64,000 bases of DNA from G965220205 sp965220205 (GTDB taxonomy: Bacteria; Chloroflexota; Dehalococcoidia; Lucifugimonadales; Australimonadaceae): positions 1 to 64,000 of the forward strand of contig OZ244812.1 in the NCBI GenBank assembly GCA_965220205.1. Reading direction: 5' to 3'. This document shows, piece after piece, positions 1-12,100 of the stretch. Positions within the stretch are counted from its first letter, which is position 1; every line of letters begins with the position of its first letter. Below the pieces are notes generated by a model, which worked only from the letters and a program-made list of their open reading frames with translations, made no database searches and had not been told where the DNA came from. Both the position numbers and the translations under genes were made by a program.

Positions 1-140
1 CCGCTGGGCGTTCCGCCATCCCGCCAGTGTTTCAACTGCCGGGGTCCACACCCAGGCAGGCAGCCGGCCATCCCCTCCGAGCGGAGGCCGGTGATCTCCT
101 TGACGGCGACCAGCCGGGCCGCGAATTCGTACGGTAGCAA
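1..140 (-). CDS. Partial small HTH regulator (edge of window)
   Basis: An open frame on the minus strand runs off the left edge. It reads RLVAVKEITGLRSEGMAGCL and, 7 residues later, QLKHWRDGGTPSG. This aligns with the HTH core of the 109-residue protein at 33609-33938 (RLVRLKEASGLSWRGMARAL, then QLRRWRRGVEPGG), so the frame is probably a third member of that Cro/XRE-like family. The start is uncertain: the TTG at 138-140 is the only start codon between the kinase stop codon and the homology, and it has no clear ribosome site. It follows the kinase gene by about 25 bp on the same strand. The C-terminus is outside the window. Confidence 0.45.
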   Translation of the reverse strand, partial: MLPYEFAARLVAVKEITGLRSEGMAGCLPGCGPRQLKHWRDGGTPS

Positions 141-163
141 GGGAACAGTGAGAGCGCCTTGGT

Positions 164-2554
164 CTACGATTCCTCCGTCCCTATCTGCTCCTCGCCCTTC
201 GCCATACGGTAGCCGACGCGCGGCTCGGTAAAGATGTACTTGGGGCTGCCCGCGGCGTCGCCCAGCTTGCGGCGGAGGTTCTTTACGGCGGTGCGCACCG
301 GCCGCGAGTCGCCGGAGCTTCCCAGGCCCCAGACCCGTTGCAGCAGATGGTCGTGGGTCAATACCAGACCGGCGTGGACCGAAAGCTCGACGAGCAGCTG
401 GTGCTCGATGGCGGTCAACCGGATCGGCTGTCCGCCCACCGTCACCCTGCGTTCGGCGTAGTCGATGGTCAACTCGCCCAGCACATAGGGTCCCGTGGGT
501 TCGGGCCGGGCGGCGGCCCCCCGCCGGCGCAGAGCCGCCCTGATCCGCGCCGCCAGCTCCGTCGGAGAGAAGGGCTTGACCACATAGTCGGCAGCCCCCG
601 CATCGAAGGCCCTGGCGATGACATCGTCCTGACCGTACACCGACAGGAAGATGACCGGCACGTCGGCAATATCGAAAATGCCCTTCATCAGCTCGATCCC
701 GTCGGTCCCCGGCAGCATCAGGTCCAGCAGCACCAGGTGGGGCTTCTCCTCCTCTATGAGGCGTCCCACCGCTTCCGGGTCGGCGGTCACTATCGGCGCG
801 TAACCCAGCTTGGAGAGGGCGTCGCGGACGAGCCTGAGCGCCTGCGGGTCGTCGTCCACGACGAGTATGCGCTTCTGTCCACGCTCCGACCGCCGCGAGG
901 GGGCGGAGCGCCGGGCGGGTCCGGCTGCCGCGTCAGTCCCGGCCTCCACCACCACCGGAATCGTAAAGGTGAACCGCGCCCCCAGACCTTCTCCGTCGCT
1001 CTCGGCCCAGATGCGGCCCCCGTGGGCCTCCACGATCCCCTTGGAGATGGCCAGGCCCAGCCCCGAACCCCCAAGACCGCGCCCCAGGTCCTCGTCGCCG
1101 CTCCGGGAGAACTTCCGGAACAGGTGGGGCAGGCGCTCGGCCGACACGCCCCGGCCCTCGTCCGCGACGGAGACCGCGACGTGAATGTCTTCCCGCACGG
1201 CGGCCACCCGGATGGAGGACGACTCCGGCGAGTGAGTGGCGGCGTTGGAGAGGAGGTTGCCCAGCACCTGGACGATGCGCCGCCGGTCCGCCATGACCCA
1301 GGGCAGGTCCGGCGGCATGTCGATGAGGAGCTGGTTACTGCCCCCTGCGCTCAGGAAAGCATTCCTGGCCTCGTCCACCAGCACGGCCACCTCCGCAGGT
1401 CCGGGAGCGACCGGCAGCGTGCCCGTCTCGATCCGCGCCACGTCCAGCAGGTTGCTGATCAGGCCGCGCATCCGGCTGGCCTCTCGTTCGATGATCCGGT
1501 GGAACTGGCGCATCTCGGCGGGGTCCAGGTCGGGCTCGTCGTCCAGCAGGGTGGTTGCCGAGCCCCGTATGGAGGCCAGCGGCGTCTGCAGCTCGTGGCT
1601 GACCATGCCCAGGAACTCGGCCCGCAGCCGCTCCAGGTCCTCCAGGGGCGTCATGTCCTGTAGGGTCACCACCACCGACTCGACATGACCCTCCTCCGAG
1701 TGGATGGGCGTGGCGTTGATGATGGTGGTGACGCTCCGCCCGTCGGGGATCTGGATGACGATCTCCTCGGCGCGCACCGTCTCACCGGTGCTCAGCGCCT
1801 GCGCCAGGGGGAACTCCTCCAGGGAAATCTCCCTCCCGTCGGCGCGCCGGAAGGTCAGCACGCCCAGGAGCTGCTCCAGGGGGCGGCCCGGCGTATGCAG
1901 GTCGTTGAAGAGCCTTCTCGCCTCCCGGTTCAGCGACGCCAAGGCCCCGGTCGCGGCGTCGAACACCAGGACGCCCACCGGCGAGGTGTTGATCAGGGCC
2001 TCCAAATCGGCCCTCGCCCGCTGTTCGTCCCGGTGCCTGCGGGCGTTGACCACGACCATCGTCGCCTGGGAGGCGAACATCACCAGCGTCTCCTCGTCTT
2101 CCCGGGTGAACTCCCGGCCGCCTTCCTTCTCGGCCACGTAGAGATTGCCCACGTGCTCGCCCCGGTGACGCATCGGCGCTCCCAGCAGGGTCTTGATCGG
2201 CAGGTCGGGAAAGCCCAGCGACCTCATTTGGCTGGCGACGTCCCCGAATCTCAGGGAGCCTTGAATCGAGCTGAAGTACTCGAAGAGCGCCGGACCCTCC
2301 GGCAGGTCCAACATCCGCTGCTGCTCTTCGGGAGGCAGACCGGAGGTGATGAACTCCAGCAGCCGGCCCGATTCGTCGAAGGCCGTAATCCCGCCGAACC
2401 GGGCGCCGGTCAACGACCGGGCGCTGTCCATGACCTCTTGCAGCACGGTGTCCGGGTCCAGGCTTTCATTGACGCGCAGGCTGGCCTCGCTCAACCTGGT
2501 CAGCCGCTCCCGCAGCGCCTCCATCTCCCGCCGGTGCTCGTCGGCTTCCTTCAT
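164..2554 (-). CDS. Fused sensor histidine kinase / OmpR-type response regulator
   Basis: A complete two-component system in one 796-residue soluble protein. In order: a short coiled coil, a GAF domain (about 25-175), a PAS domain (about 185-300), HisKA with phospho-acceptor His in MVSHELQTPLASIRG, HATPase with N, G1 and G2 boxes (NLLSNAATHS, DEGRGVSAERLP, GLGGSGLGLAIS), a REC domain (ILVVDDDP, phospho-Asp in LLDLMLPG, Lys in VVKPFSP) and a winged-helix DNA-binding domain at the C-terminus (ending RVGYRMAK). No transmembrane segment is seen, so the signal is likely cytoplasmic. The start ATG follows GGTGGAG at good spacing. The target genes are unknown; the gene is divergent from the giant secreted protein, a plausible target by position only. 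Confidence 0.9.
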   Translation of the reverse strand: MKEADEHRREMEALRERLTRLSEASLRVNESLDPDTVLQEVMDSARSLTGARFGGITAFDESGRLLEFITSGLPPEEQQRMLDLPEGPALFEYFSSIQGSLRFGDVASQMRSLGFPDLPIKTLLGAPMRHRGEHVGNLYVAEKEGGREFTREDEETLVMFASQATMVVVNARRHRDEQRARADLEALINTSPVGVLVFDAATGALASLNREARRLFNDLHTPGRPLEQLLGVLTFRRADGREISLEEFPLAQALSTGETVRAEEIVIQIPDGRSVTTIINATPIHSEEGHVESVVVTLQDMTPLEDLERLRAEFLGMVSHELQTPLASIRGSATTLLDDEPDLDPAEMRQFHRIIEREASRMRGLISNLLDVARIETGTLPVAPGPAEVAVLVDEARNAFLSAGGSNQLLIDMPPDLPWVMADRRRIVQVLGNLLSNAATHSPESSSIRVAAVREDIHVAVSVADEGRGVSAERLPHLFRKFSRSGDEDLGRGLGGSGLGLAISKGIVEAHGGRIWAESDGEGLGARFTFTIPVVVEAGTDAAAGPARRSAPSRRSERGQKRILVVDDDPQALRLVRDALSKLGYAPIVTADPEAVGRLIEEEKPHLVLLDLMLPGTDGIELMKGIFDIADVPVIFLSVYGQDDVIARAFDAGAADYVVKPFSPTELAARIRAALRRRGAAARPEPTGPYVLGELTIDYAERRVTVGGQPIRLTAIEHQLLVELSVHAGLVLTHDHLLQRVWGLGSSGDSRPVRTAVKNLRRKLGDAAGSPKYIFTEPRVGYRMAKGEEQIGTEES

Positions 2555-2606
2555 TTCTCCACCTCAATTGGGCTGTGGCAGACCCGAGGTTCGCCGTCTT
2601 CAGGAA

Positions 2607-3115
2607 CCGGCCGGATGCAGATCGGACTTCGAGGCGCCCTCGGCCAGCCGGTGCCAATTGTACCGGATCGGCCAGATACTCACAATAACGTCACGGAAAT
2701 AGGGGTTGATAATCACATCGTACTCACATGAGCAGTTTACAATGGATGCTGGGCTATAGTGCAGTCCGCATGGTCTATGTCTGCCCGTTAGAGGGGTTGT
2801 ATTGGTCTGCCTTTCGCATAGGATACAAGTTGCAGTAGCGTCAGAGAGCGCACCGGCGGTATCCGCCGCCGTGAGGACGCGTCTCGCCGAACGCAACCTA
2901 TCTACCCCCCCCCCCCGACGAATATCGTCACCGGATAACCCCAAACCCCCGTCCATCTCCTTTTTTCGGACCGCCTCGCTCCTCCGCATCGCCGCTTGCC
3001 CTGAGCGGCTGCTTCTGAACGCCCGTGCGCAGGCCCGAAGGTCTCTCCTTGCCTTCCGGGCAGCGTCCTTGCCTGCCACCCATACCTTGCAGCTGCCAAA
3101 AGTGAGGTCATTGTC
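2607..3115 (+). repeat. Duplicated upstream/leader region, copy 1
   Basis: This 500-bp intergenic stretch is strongly similar to 15000-15523; both lie directly upstream of the two large secreted-protein genes. Conserved blocks include ACTCACAATAACGTCACGG, TTGATAATCAC, a TACAAT box at 2738-2743 (candidate -10), a TGTCTGCCCGTTAGAGGGG block and the final AAGTGAGGTCATTGTCGTG that holds the ribosome site and GTG start. The poly-C tract lies inside it. A 105-codon forward frame crosses the region and ends in a TGA overlapping the GTG start; it looks compositionally non-protein. Confidence 0.85.
2905..2916 (+). repeat. Poly-C tract (C12) upstream of giant secreted protein
   Basis: Twelve consecutive C residues, 199 bp before the GTG start. 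The duplicated leader has C10 at the matching place. Long homopolymers of this kind slip during replication and are used as phase-variation switches in surface-protein genes of other bacteria. Confidence 0.9.
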
Positions 3116-6100
3116 GTGAAACGCAAACTGTCCTTCGCCGTCCTTGCCGCGCTGGGAGCCTTCGCGCTCGTCCTTCTCTCCGGCGTCCCGTTGCCCTACC
3201 CGGCCCACGCCCAGGCGTCGCCGTCGGTGGCGGTCAGCCTCTCCTCCGCCTCCGTGGAGGAGGGATCGGCCATCACCGTCACCATGAGCTTCAGCGGCCT
3301 GGAGTCCGACTCCGACACCGCAACCAGGGATTACGTCTTCCGGGCCGACGTGATGGGGGCAGACGAATGCGAGGACCGGGCCAATGGCTACGGCCTGGGC
3401 GTGGACCGCTCCATGTGGCAGGTGGACGAGGACCCCGAAGTCCGCACCGGGAGCGTCTCCGCCGACTGCCCGGCAGGGGACTACACCGTCCGGGCCAGCA
3501 TCTCCTCGCCCGACAGTGTAGAGCTCGCGTCGGCGAGGGCGAGCTTCACCGTGACGGCGCCAACGCCTGAGCAGACGCCGCTGGTGGCGATTGCCCTCTT
3601 CCCCTCCAGCTCCGTGGAGCAGGGAACCGCCATCGCGGTCACCATGGGATTCATCGGCTTGCAGTCCGACTGGGACACCGGCACCACTGACTACATCTTC
3701 CGCGCCGACGTGGTGGACGCCGACGCCTGCGAGGGCGACGGCCTGGGTGTGGACCGCTACATGTACCAGGTGGACGAGGACCCGGAAACCCGCACCGGGG
3801 CCATATCCGCCGACTGTCCGGCGGGCGACTACGCCCTCGAAGCGAGCATCTCCTCTTCAGACGGCGTGAAGCTGGCCTCGGCGAGGGCGAGCTTCCGCGT
3901 GACGGAGCCGGAAGAAGGGGAAGCCGACCCGCCGGATTCGGTGCAGCAGCAGACCGCGCCCGTCGACATCACCCTCGACTCCCAGAACAAGTCCCCCCGT
4001 GGCGTGTGGTCCGACGGCACGACGGTCTGGGTGGTGGATAACCAACGTCACAAGCTCTACGCCTACACGCTGTCCAGCGGCGCCCGCGACTCGGGCAAGG
4101 ACATCACGCTGGACGGCGCCAACCGTAATCCTACCGGCGCCTGGTCGGACGGCACGACTATCTGGGTGGCGGACGATAGCGACTACAAGCTCTACGCCTA
4201 CACGCTGTCCGGCGGCGCCCGCGACTCGGGCAAGGAGTTCGGCCTGGCGAGTAGGTCCTCCGGCGGAACGTTTGCAGCGGACGACAATACTAGACCCGTA
4301 GGCGTGTGGTCCAACGGCACGACCATCTGGGTGGCGGACAATACCGACGATAAGCTCTACGCCTACACGCTGTCCAACGGTAGCCGCGACACAGCGAAGG
4401 AGTTCAGCATAAGGCAGGGCGCTGAGACCCCCGCTGGAGTCTGGGCGGACGGTACGACCATGTGGGTGGTATATCAGGGATTCAACAAAGCCCTCGCCTA
4501 TACGATCAGCGGCGGGAGCCGCGACGCTGGCCTGGACTTGAGCCTGCGCATTTCCTCAAACAATTGGGGTGCATGGTCCGATGGAACGACCATGTGGGTG
4601 GGGAACTCCGGCACCGGCACCCAAAAGCTCTTTCATCATCCGCTGCCGGAGACTGACGCGACGTTGAGCGACTTGTCCGTGAGCGGCTTCACGCTGTCGC
4701 CGGCCTTCGCCGCCCACACCACCCACTACACGGCCTCCGTCGCCCACAGCGTGGCGTCCACCACGGTGACGGCGACGACGAACGATGCCGCCGCCACGGT
4801 GTTGATCACCCCCGCCGACGCGGACGCCAGCGCGGAGGGGCGCCAGGTGAGCCTGAACGTGGGCAGCAACACCATCACCGTCAAGGTGACCGCCAAGAAC
4901 GGCACGACCACCCGGACCTACACGATGACGGTCACGAGGGCGACGTCCGCGGCGTCCATCGACGCCAGCCTCAGCACGCTGGCTCTGAGCCATCCCACGT
5001 CGGATGCCGTTTTCGCGCTGTCCCCGTCGTTTGACGCTGCCGTGACGTCGTATATGGCATCGAGGGTGTACCACGAGCATACGAAGATCCTCGTGACGGC
5101 CACGGCGAACCACGCCTCCGCCACAGTGGTGATCGCCCGGGCGGACAGTGGCTCTGACGAGGTGGGGGCGCAGCTGCCGCTGCGCCCGGGCTACAACACC
5201 ATCACGGTGACAGTGACGGCCGAGGACGGCGCCACCACGCGGACCTACACGCTGGAAGTGATGCGCGATTGGGAGTGGAGCCAGACATGTCCGTCGCCAC
5301 TTGTCGAGGAAGGCGATAGCGTCACCGTGTCGCTCCGCTACGGTCCCTTGGCGGGATCTTCTGTTGTGGGGACAGTCTCTGCACTGTATGCCAGCGATTC
5401 CGCCCAGATAGGCACCGACTTCATCGGAGGACCCGCTTCGTTTTCGATCGTGGGAGGCACAACCGCGAGCGTCACGATACAGACGATCGAGGACGAGGTC
5501 GCGGAGCCCCTCGAGCGCTTCAGCGTCACGATGGCCAATGGAGTCGCCTCGCCCTCGCGCTGCTGGTTCACTATCCGGGACGACGATTTTGATTTCCCCA
5601 CTGCTCCTCCCGAGGCGGAGGCCATCTGGGGCGACGGGACCAACTTGTGGGTGTCGTCGGATTACAGCGACCACCTGGTGTCCTTCGACTCCTCCGGGCA
5701 GCAGGTTGACGATCTGGACTTCGCCGTAACCGACACTCCGACCGGTTTGTGGGGCGACGACGTTCGTGTGTACGTGGTGAACAGCGGGGAGAAGAAGGTC
5801 AGCGCTTTTGATCGGTCTTCGATGGTCGCCGACAGCTCTTGGGACATCGACACGCTGGAGGCGGCGGGCAATGACGAGCCGAAGGGGATTGCCGGAGACG
5901 GCGAGACCCTGTGGGTGTCCGACAGCGAGGACGACAGGCTCTACGCCTACGTGGCGAGCGGCCTCGCCCGCGGCGCCCGGGATCCTGGCAAGGACTTCAG
6001 GCTGGCTGCCGAGAACGACGCCCCCCACGGTCTTTGGACCGACAACGTCATCATGTGGGTAGCGGACAGCACCGACGGCAAGGCCTATGCCTACAAGATG

Positions 6101-9100
6101 TCGGACCGGAGCCGCGACCCCGCCAATGACCTGCAGTTCCCGTTCACGGACCTGCACGGCATCTGGTCCGACGGTCGGGACATGTGGGGCGTGAACAAGG
6201 CGGGCAGCGCCGTCCACAAGCTGGACATGCCCGGCCCGCCGTCGTCGGACATCGACCTGCACAGCGACAACGGCGCTCCCTACGGCATCTGGTCCGACGG
6301 GACCACCATCTGGGTGGGCGACTTCAGCGACGAAAAGCTCTACGCCTACACCCTGGCCGACGGGACGCGCCAGGCCGGCCGGGACTTCGACCTGCACAGC
6401 GGCAACGCCGATTCCCGGGGCGTCTGGTCCGACGGGACCACCGTCTGGGTGATCGACCGGGAGGACGACAAGCTCTACGCCTACGCCCTGGCCGACGGGA
6501 CGCGCCAGGCCGGCCGGGAGTTCGACCTGCACAGCGACAACTCCGATCCCCGCGACGCCTGGTCCGACGGGACCACCATCTGGGTGATCGACTACGTCGA
6601 CGGCAAGCTCTACGCCTACGCCCTGGCCGGCGGGACGCGCCAGCCCAACCGGGAGTTCGACCTGCACAGCGACAACTCCGCTCCCCGGGGCGCCTGGTCC
6701 GACGGCTCCACCATCTGGGTGGCCGACACGTTCGACGGCAAGCTCTACGCCTACGCCCTGGTCGACGGGACGCGCCAGCCCGGCCTGGACCGAGACCTGG
6801 CGAGCCAGAACGTCGACGTCCTGGGCGTCTGGTCCAACGGCGACATCGTCTGGGTGGCCGACCTCACCGAGATCAAGCTCTACGCCTACGCGCTGCCAAA
6901 GCTGCCGGCGGCGCTGACCGCGCTGACGGTGAGCCCCGGCACGCTGACGCCGGTCTTCGCCCGCGGCACCCTGGAGTACGCCGTCCCCGACGTCCCCAAC
7001 GCCGACAGCCGCATCACAGTCACGGCGACCCCGGAGACCGGGGCGACCGTCGCCTTCGAGGACGGCTCCGGCAACACGCTCAGCGACGTTGACTCGGGCA
7101 CCGCCGGCGACCAGTTCGACCTGGAGGTGGGCGAGAACACGATCAGGGTCAAGCTGACCAAGGGCGACGCCAGCCAGACCTACACCCTGAAGGTCACCCG
7201 GGCCGATCCCCCCCGCGACGTGGTGGCCGTCCCCGCAGACTGGTCGCTGAAGCCGTCGGGCCTGGGCGTCGGCGACCAGTTCCGGCTGCTCATCGTCACC
7301 TCGACGACCCGCAACGCCAGTTCCACCGACATCAGCGACTACGACAGCCACGTGCAGAGCGCCGTCGCCGCGGGCCATGCCGGCATTCAGAGCCACAGCT
7401 CGCAGTTCAAGGTTCTCGGCAGCACCGCGAGTGTTGCCGCCCGCGACCATACCGAGACGACCTATACCAGCGCCGACAAGGGCGTGCCCATCTACTGGCT
7501 GGGCGGCGCCAAGGCCGCCGACGAGTACGAAGATTTCTACGACGGGTCGTTGGACAGCTACGTATTCAGAGGGCAAACCGGGCATGAAACCTCACCCCAT
7601 CGGGTCTGGACCGGGACCAACAACGACGGAACCGCCTCCAGCAACTTTTTGGGGTCGACTAGTGGAGTCGGCGCTGGAGCCAAGACTTCTGGCAAGCACT
7701 TCGTAAACTCGGTTCTCTTTCCAGGGAACACCCATGCGTTCTACGGCCTCTCCTCCGTCTTCCAGGTAGCCGCCGCCGTGACGCCCCCCACCCTGAGCGC
7801 GCTGACGGTGGGCGCGGGCACGCTGACGCCGGGCTTCGCCGGCGGCACGCTGGCGTACACCGTCCCCGGCGTGCCCTACGGCAACAACCGCATCACCGTC
7901 ACCGCCACGGCGGACGCCGACGCGACCGTCGCCTACGAGGACGGCGCGGGCAACACGCTCAGCGACGTTGACGCCGATACCGCCGGCGACCAGTTCGACC
8001 TGGCGGTGGGCGAGAACACCATCAAGGTCAAGCTGACCAAGGGCAGCGCCAGCCAGACCTACACGCTGACGCTCACGCGAGCCGCGCCCGCGGTCAGCAT
8101 CGGCGCGGCGGCGGCCACGGCCGGGGAGGGCGACTCCCTGACGTTCACCGTGACCCGCACGCCCGCCGCCGGGGACGCGCTGACGCTGACGGTGAACGTC
8201 TCCGAGAGCGGAGACCTGGTTAGCGCCGCCTCCGAGGGCGCCTACCCGGTGACCATCGCCGCCGACGCCACCGAGGAGACGCTGGTGGTGGCGACCGAGA
8301 CCGACGACACCGACTGGGAGGAGCACTCCACGGTCAGCGTCACGGCGTCGCCCAGCACTGGCTACACACTGAGCGCCGCCAGCGCCTCGACGCTGGTGGA
8401 GGACGACGACTTCCCGGCGGCGACGGCGGCGCTGACGGTCAGCCCGACCACGGTGGGCGAGCCGGGCACGGTCTCGGTGAGCGTCACCGTGACCACCAAC
8501 GTGGACCAGGAGCCCCACGGGCCGGGCGGGACGGTGACCGCCACCGCCGGGGGCGGCACGGCGACCTCGGGCAGCGACTACGACGCCTTCAGCCCCTCCT
8601 ATACCCTGAACCCCGACGGGTTCAGCGTCGTCACCGTCGGCGGGAGCCAACGCTGGCAGCGGGTGTACACCGGAACGGTGGCGGTCCGGGACGACGCGGC
8701 CACCGAGGCCGCCGAGACCTTCAACGTGGCGCTGACCAAGAGCGGCGCGCCCAAGGTCACCCTGGCCTCCCCTTCAACGGTGGCGGTGACCATCCGGGCC
8801 AGCGACGCGCCCGTGGCGTCCAGCGACGCCAGCCTGAGCGGGCTGGCCCTGAGCGGCGTCACGCTGGACCCGGTCTTTGCCGGCGCCACCACCGGCTACA
8901 CCGCATCCGTATACAACAGCGTGGAGTCCACCACGGTGACGGCGACGCCGAACCATGCCGCCGCCACGGTGGTGATCACCCCGGTCGACGACGCCGACCT
9001 GAGCGCGGAGGGGTACCAGGTGAGCCTGGACGTGGGAAGCAACGTCGTCAGCGTCAAGGTGACCGCCGAGGACGGCACGACCACCCGGACCTACACGGTG

Positions 9101-12100
9101 ACCGTGACCCGGGCGGCGAACTCGGCGACAGTCGTGGTCACCGCCCCCGATGGGGCTACCGATGGGACCAGGGCATTCGAGGTCACCTGGGTGGACACGC
9201 AGGATTGCACTGACGGGTACAAGGCCTATCTGGGCCTTGTCTCGAATGGGGTGGTCGTTGGCGCCACCGAGATCGTGGACGATGCCACGGGCACGGCGGA
9301 CGTCATCACGGCGACTTACGATCGCCTAGTCAACGTTGGCGTGGTGCAGGTCTGGTGCGGAGAGCGGGGCTCGGGCCGCATGGTCGGGGAGGTGGCAGTC
9401 CCCTCCAACGCCGCCACCAACAACCGGGTCATTCCCGGCAGGTATAGCTCGGCCGCCGGCGAGCCCCCCACCCTGAGCGGTCTGACGGTGAGCGCCGGGA
9501 CGCTGACGCCAACCTTCGCCGGCGGCACCCTGGAGTACGCCGTCCCCGGCCTGGCCTACGGCCACAACCGCATCACCGTCACGGCCACGGCGGACGCCGA
9601 CGCGACCGTCTCCTACGAGGACGGGGCGGGCGCCGCGCTCAGCGACGTTGACGCCGCCACCGCCGGCGACCAGTTCGACCTGGCGGTGGGCGAGAACACC
9701 ATCAAGGTCAGGGTGACCGAGGGCGGCCTCAGCCAGACCTACACCCTGACGCTCACGCGAACGGCGCCCGCGGTCAGCATCGGCGCGGCGGCGGGCACGG
9801 CCGGGGAGGGCGACGCCCTGACCTTCACCGTGACCCGCACGCCCGCCGCCGGGGACGCGCTGACACTGACGGTGAACGTCGCCGAGAGCGGGGACCTGGT
9901 TCCCGCCGCCTCCGAGGGCGCCTACCCGGTGACCATCGCCGCCAACGCCACCGCGGCGACCATGACGGTGGCCACCGGCGCCGACGACAGCGACTGGGAG
10001 GAGCACTCCACGGTCAGCGTCACGGCGCCGTCCAGCGCCGGCTACACCCTGGGCGTCGCCACCGCCTCGACGCTGGTGGAAGACGACGACTTCCCGGCGG
10101 CGACGGCGGTGCTGAGGGTCACCCCCACCACGGTGAGCGAGCCGGGCGCGGTCTCGGTGATCGTCACCGTGAACACGAAGCGGGACGAGATGCCCCACGG
10201 CCCGGGCGGGACGCTGACGGTCGCCAGCAGCGACGTCACGGCCAGCGCCGGCAACGACTACGACGCCTTCAGCCAGTCCTACACCCTGGACGCCGACGGG
10301 TTCAGCGTCGTCACCGTCGGCGGGAGCCAACGCTGGTGGCGGGTGTACACCGGAACGGTGACCGTCAAGGACGACACTACCCAGGAGAGCGCCGAGACCT
10401 TCAACGTGGCGCTGACCAAGAGCGGCGCGCCCAAGGTCACCCTGGCCTCCCCTTCAACGGTGGCGGTGACCATCCGGGCCAACGACGCGCCCACGGCGTC
10501 CAGCGACGCCAGCCTGAGCGCGCTGAGTCTGAGCGGCGTCACGCTGTCGCCCACCTTCGCCGGCGACACCATCAGCTACACCGCCTCCGTCGCCAACGGC
10601 GTGACGTCCACCACGGTAACGGCGACGCCGAACCATGCCGGCGCCGAGGCGGTGACCACCCCCACCGACGCCGACGTCAACACGGAGGGGCACCAGGTCA
10701 ACCTGGACGTGGGCGACAACGTCGTCAGCGTCAAGGTGACCGCCGAGGACGACACGACCACCCGGACCTACACGGTGACCGTCACCAGGGCCGATCCCCC
10801 GGCGTCCACCGACGCCAGCCTGAGCACGCTGAGTCTGAGCGGCGTCACGCTGTCGCCCGCCTTCTCCGCCGCCATCACCAGCTACACGGCCTCCGTCGCC
10901 AACAGCGTGTCGTCCACCGTGGTCACTGCGACGAAGAACCACGCCGCCGCCACGGTCCTCATCACTCCGACCGACGCGAACACCAACGCGGAGGGGTACC
11001 AGGTCAACCTGAACGCAGGCTTCAACACCATCACCGTCAAGGTGACCGCCGAGGACGGCACGACCATCCGGACCTACACGGTGAAGGTCACGCGGGCCAC
11101 GGCTTTGGTGCCCGCGGTGTCCAGCGACGCCAGCCTGAGCGGGCTGAGTCTGAGCGGCGTCACGCTGTCGCCCACCTTCGCCGGCGACACCATCAGCTAC
11201 ACCGCCTCCGTCGCCAACGGCGTGTCGTCCACCACGGTCACTGCGACGAAGAACCAGGCTGCCGCCACGGTCGTCATCACCCCGGACGACGCGGACGCGA
11301 GCGCCACTGGATACCAGGTGGGTCTGAACGTGGGCAGCAACGCCATCACCGTGGAGGTGACCGCCGCGGACGGCGTGACCACCCGGACCTACACGGTGAC
11401 GGTCGCCCGGGCCGCGACGGGCGCCGCGCCCTCGGACATCACCCTACAGGCCAAAGTGCTGGTCACCGAGACGGTCTACGAGCCTCAGGGAGGCGTCATC
11501 GTAGGCGTCAGGGTGAGGACGGACTCCTACGAAAGACCGCAAGGGTCTTTAACCTTGACTGTGCAATCCTTCTCGGATACGGCGCACGAAGGGACCGACT
11601 ACCTTCCGTTTACCACTACTACGGTAACGTTCAACCCTGACGATTTCTTTGGCTACTATGACAGCGGGTTCTTCGAGGCTATCAAGAACGTAGCGCAATT
11701 CAGGATCGTGGACGACAATACGCCCGAAGGTGACGAACAACTCCTCATATCCGTGTCGATAGCGGCATCCTCCGCGTCAATTGCGACCACGCAGGGGGCG
11801 ATAGTCACCATCGAGGACGGTGACGAACCGCTCGCCCCCACCAGCCTCCGGCAACCCCGCGTTACCTCCGCAATCTATGACGCCGACGAGGACGCGGTGG
11901 TCCTGAAATGGGCCGCCGGCAGCGACACCCAGGGCCTGACCGGCTACAGGATAGATCGCTCCGCGCCAGGCGGCGCGACCGAGCTTACCCACGCCGACCT
12001 GAGAGGCGACGACCGGCCAGCGGTTGGGGCCGGCGTGTCATCCTGGAACGACACGACCGTGCCGGCCTCCTATTTGGTGTTGTACCGCGTCTGGGCGGTG

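Noticed and set aside
2600..3208. 202-codon minus-strand frame across the leader of the giant gene
   Set aside because: It overlaps the conserved non-coding leader and the signal-peptide codons of the giant gene, has no recognisable protein pattern, and the composition is that of a shadow frame.
4556..7585. 1,009-codon minus-strand frame inside the giant gene
   Set aside because: Shadow of a repetitive GC-rich gene; repeats of the real protein produce repeats in the antisense frame.
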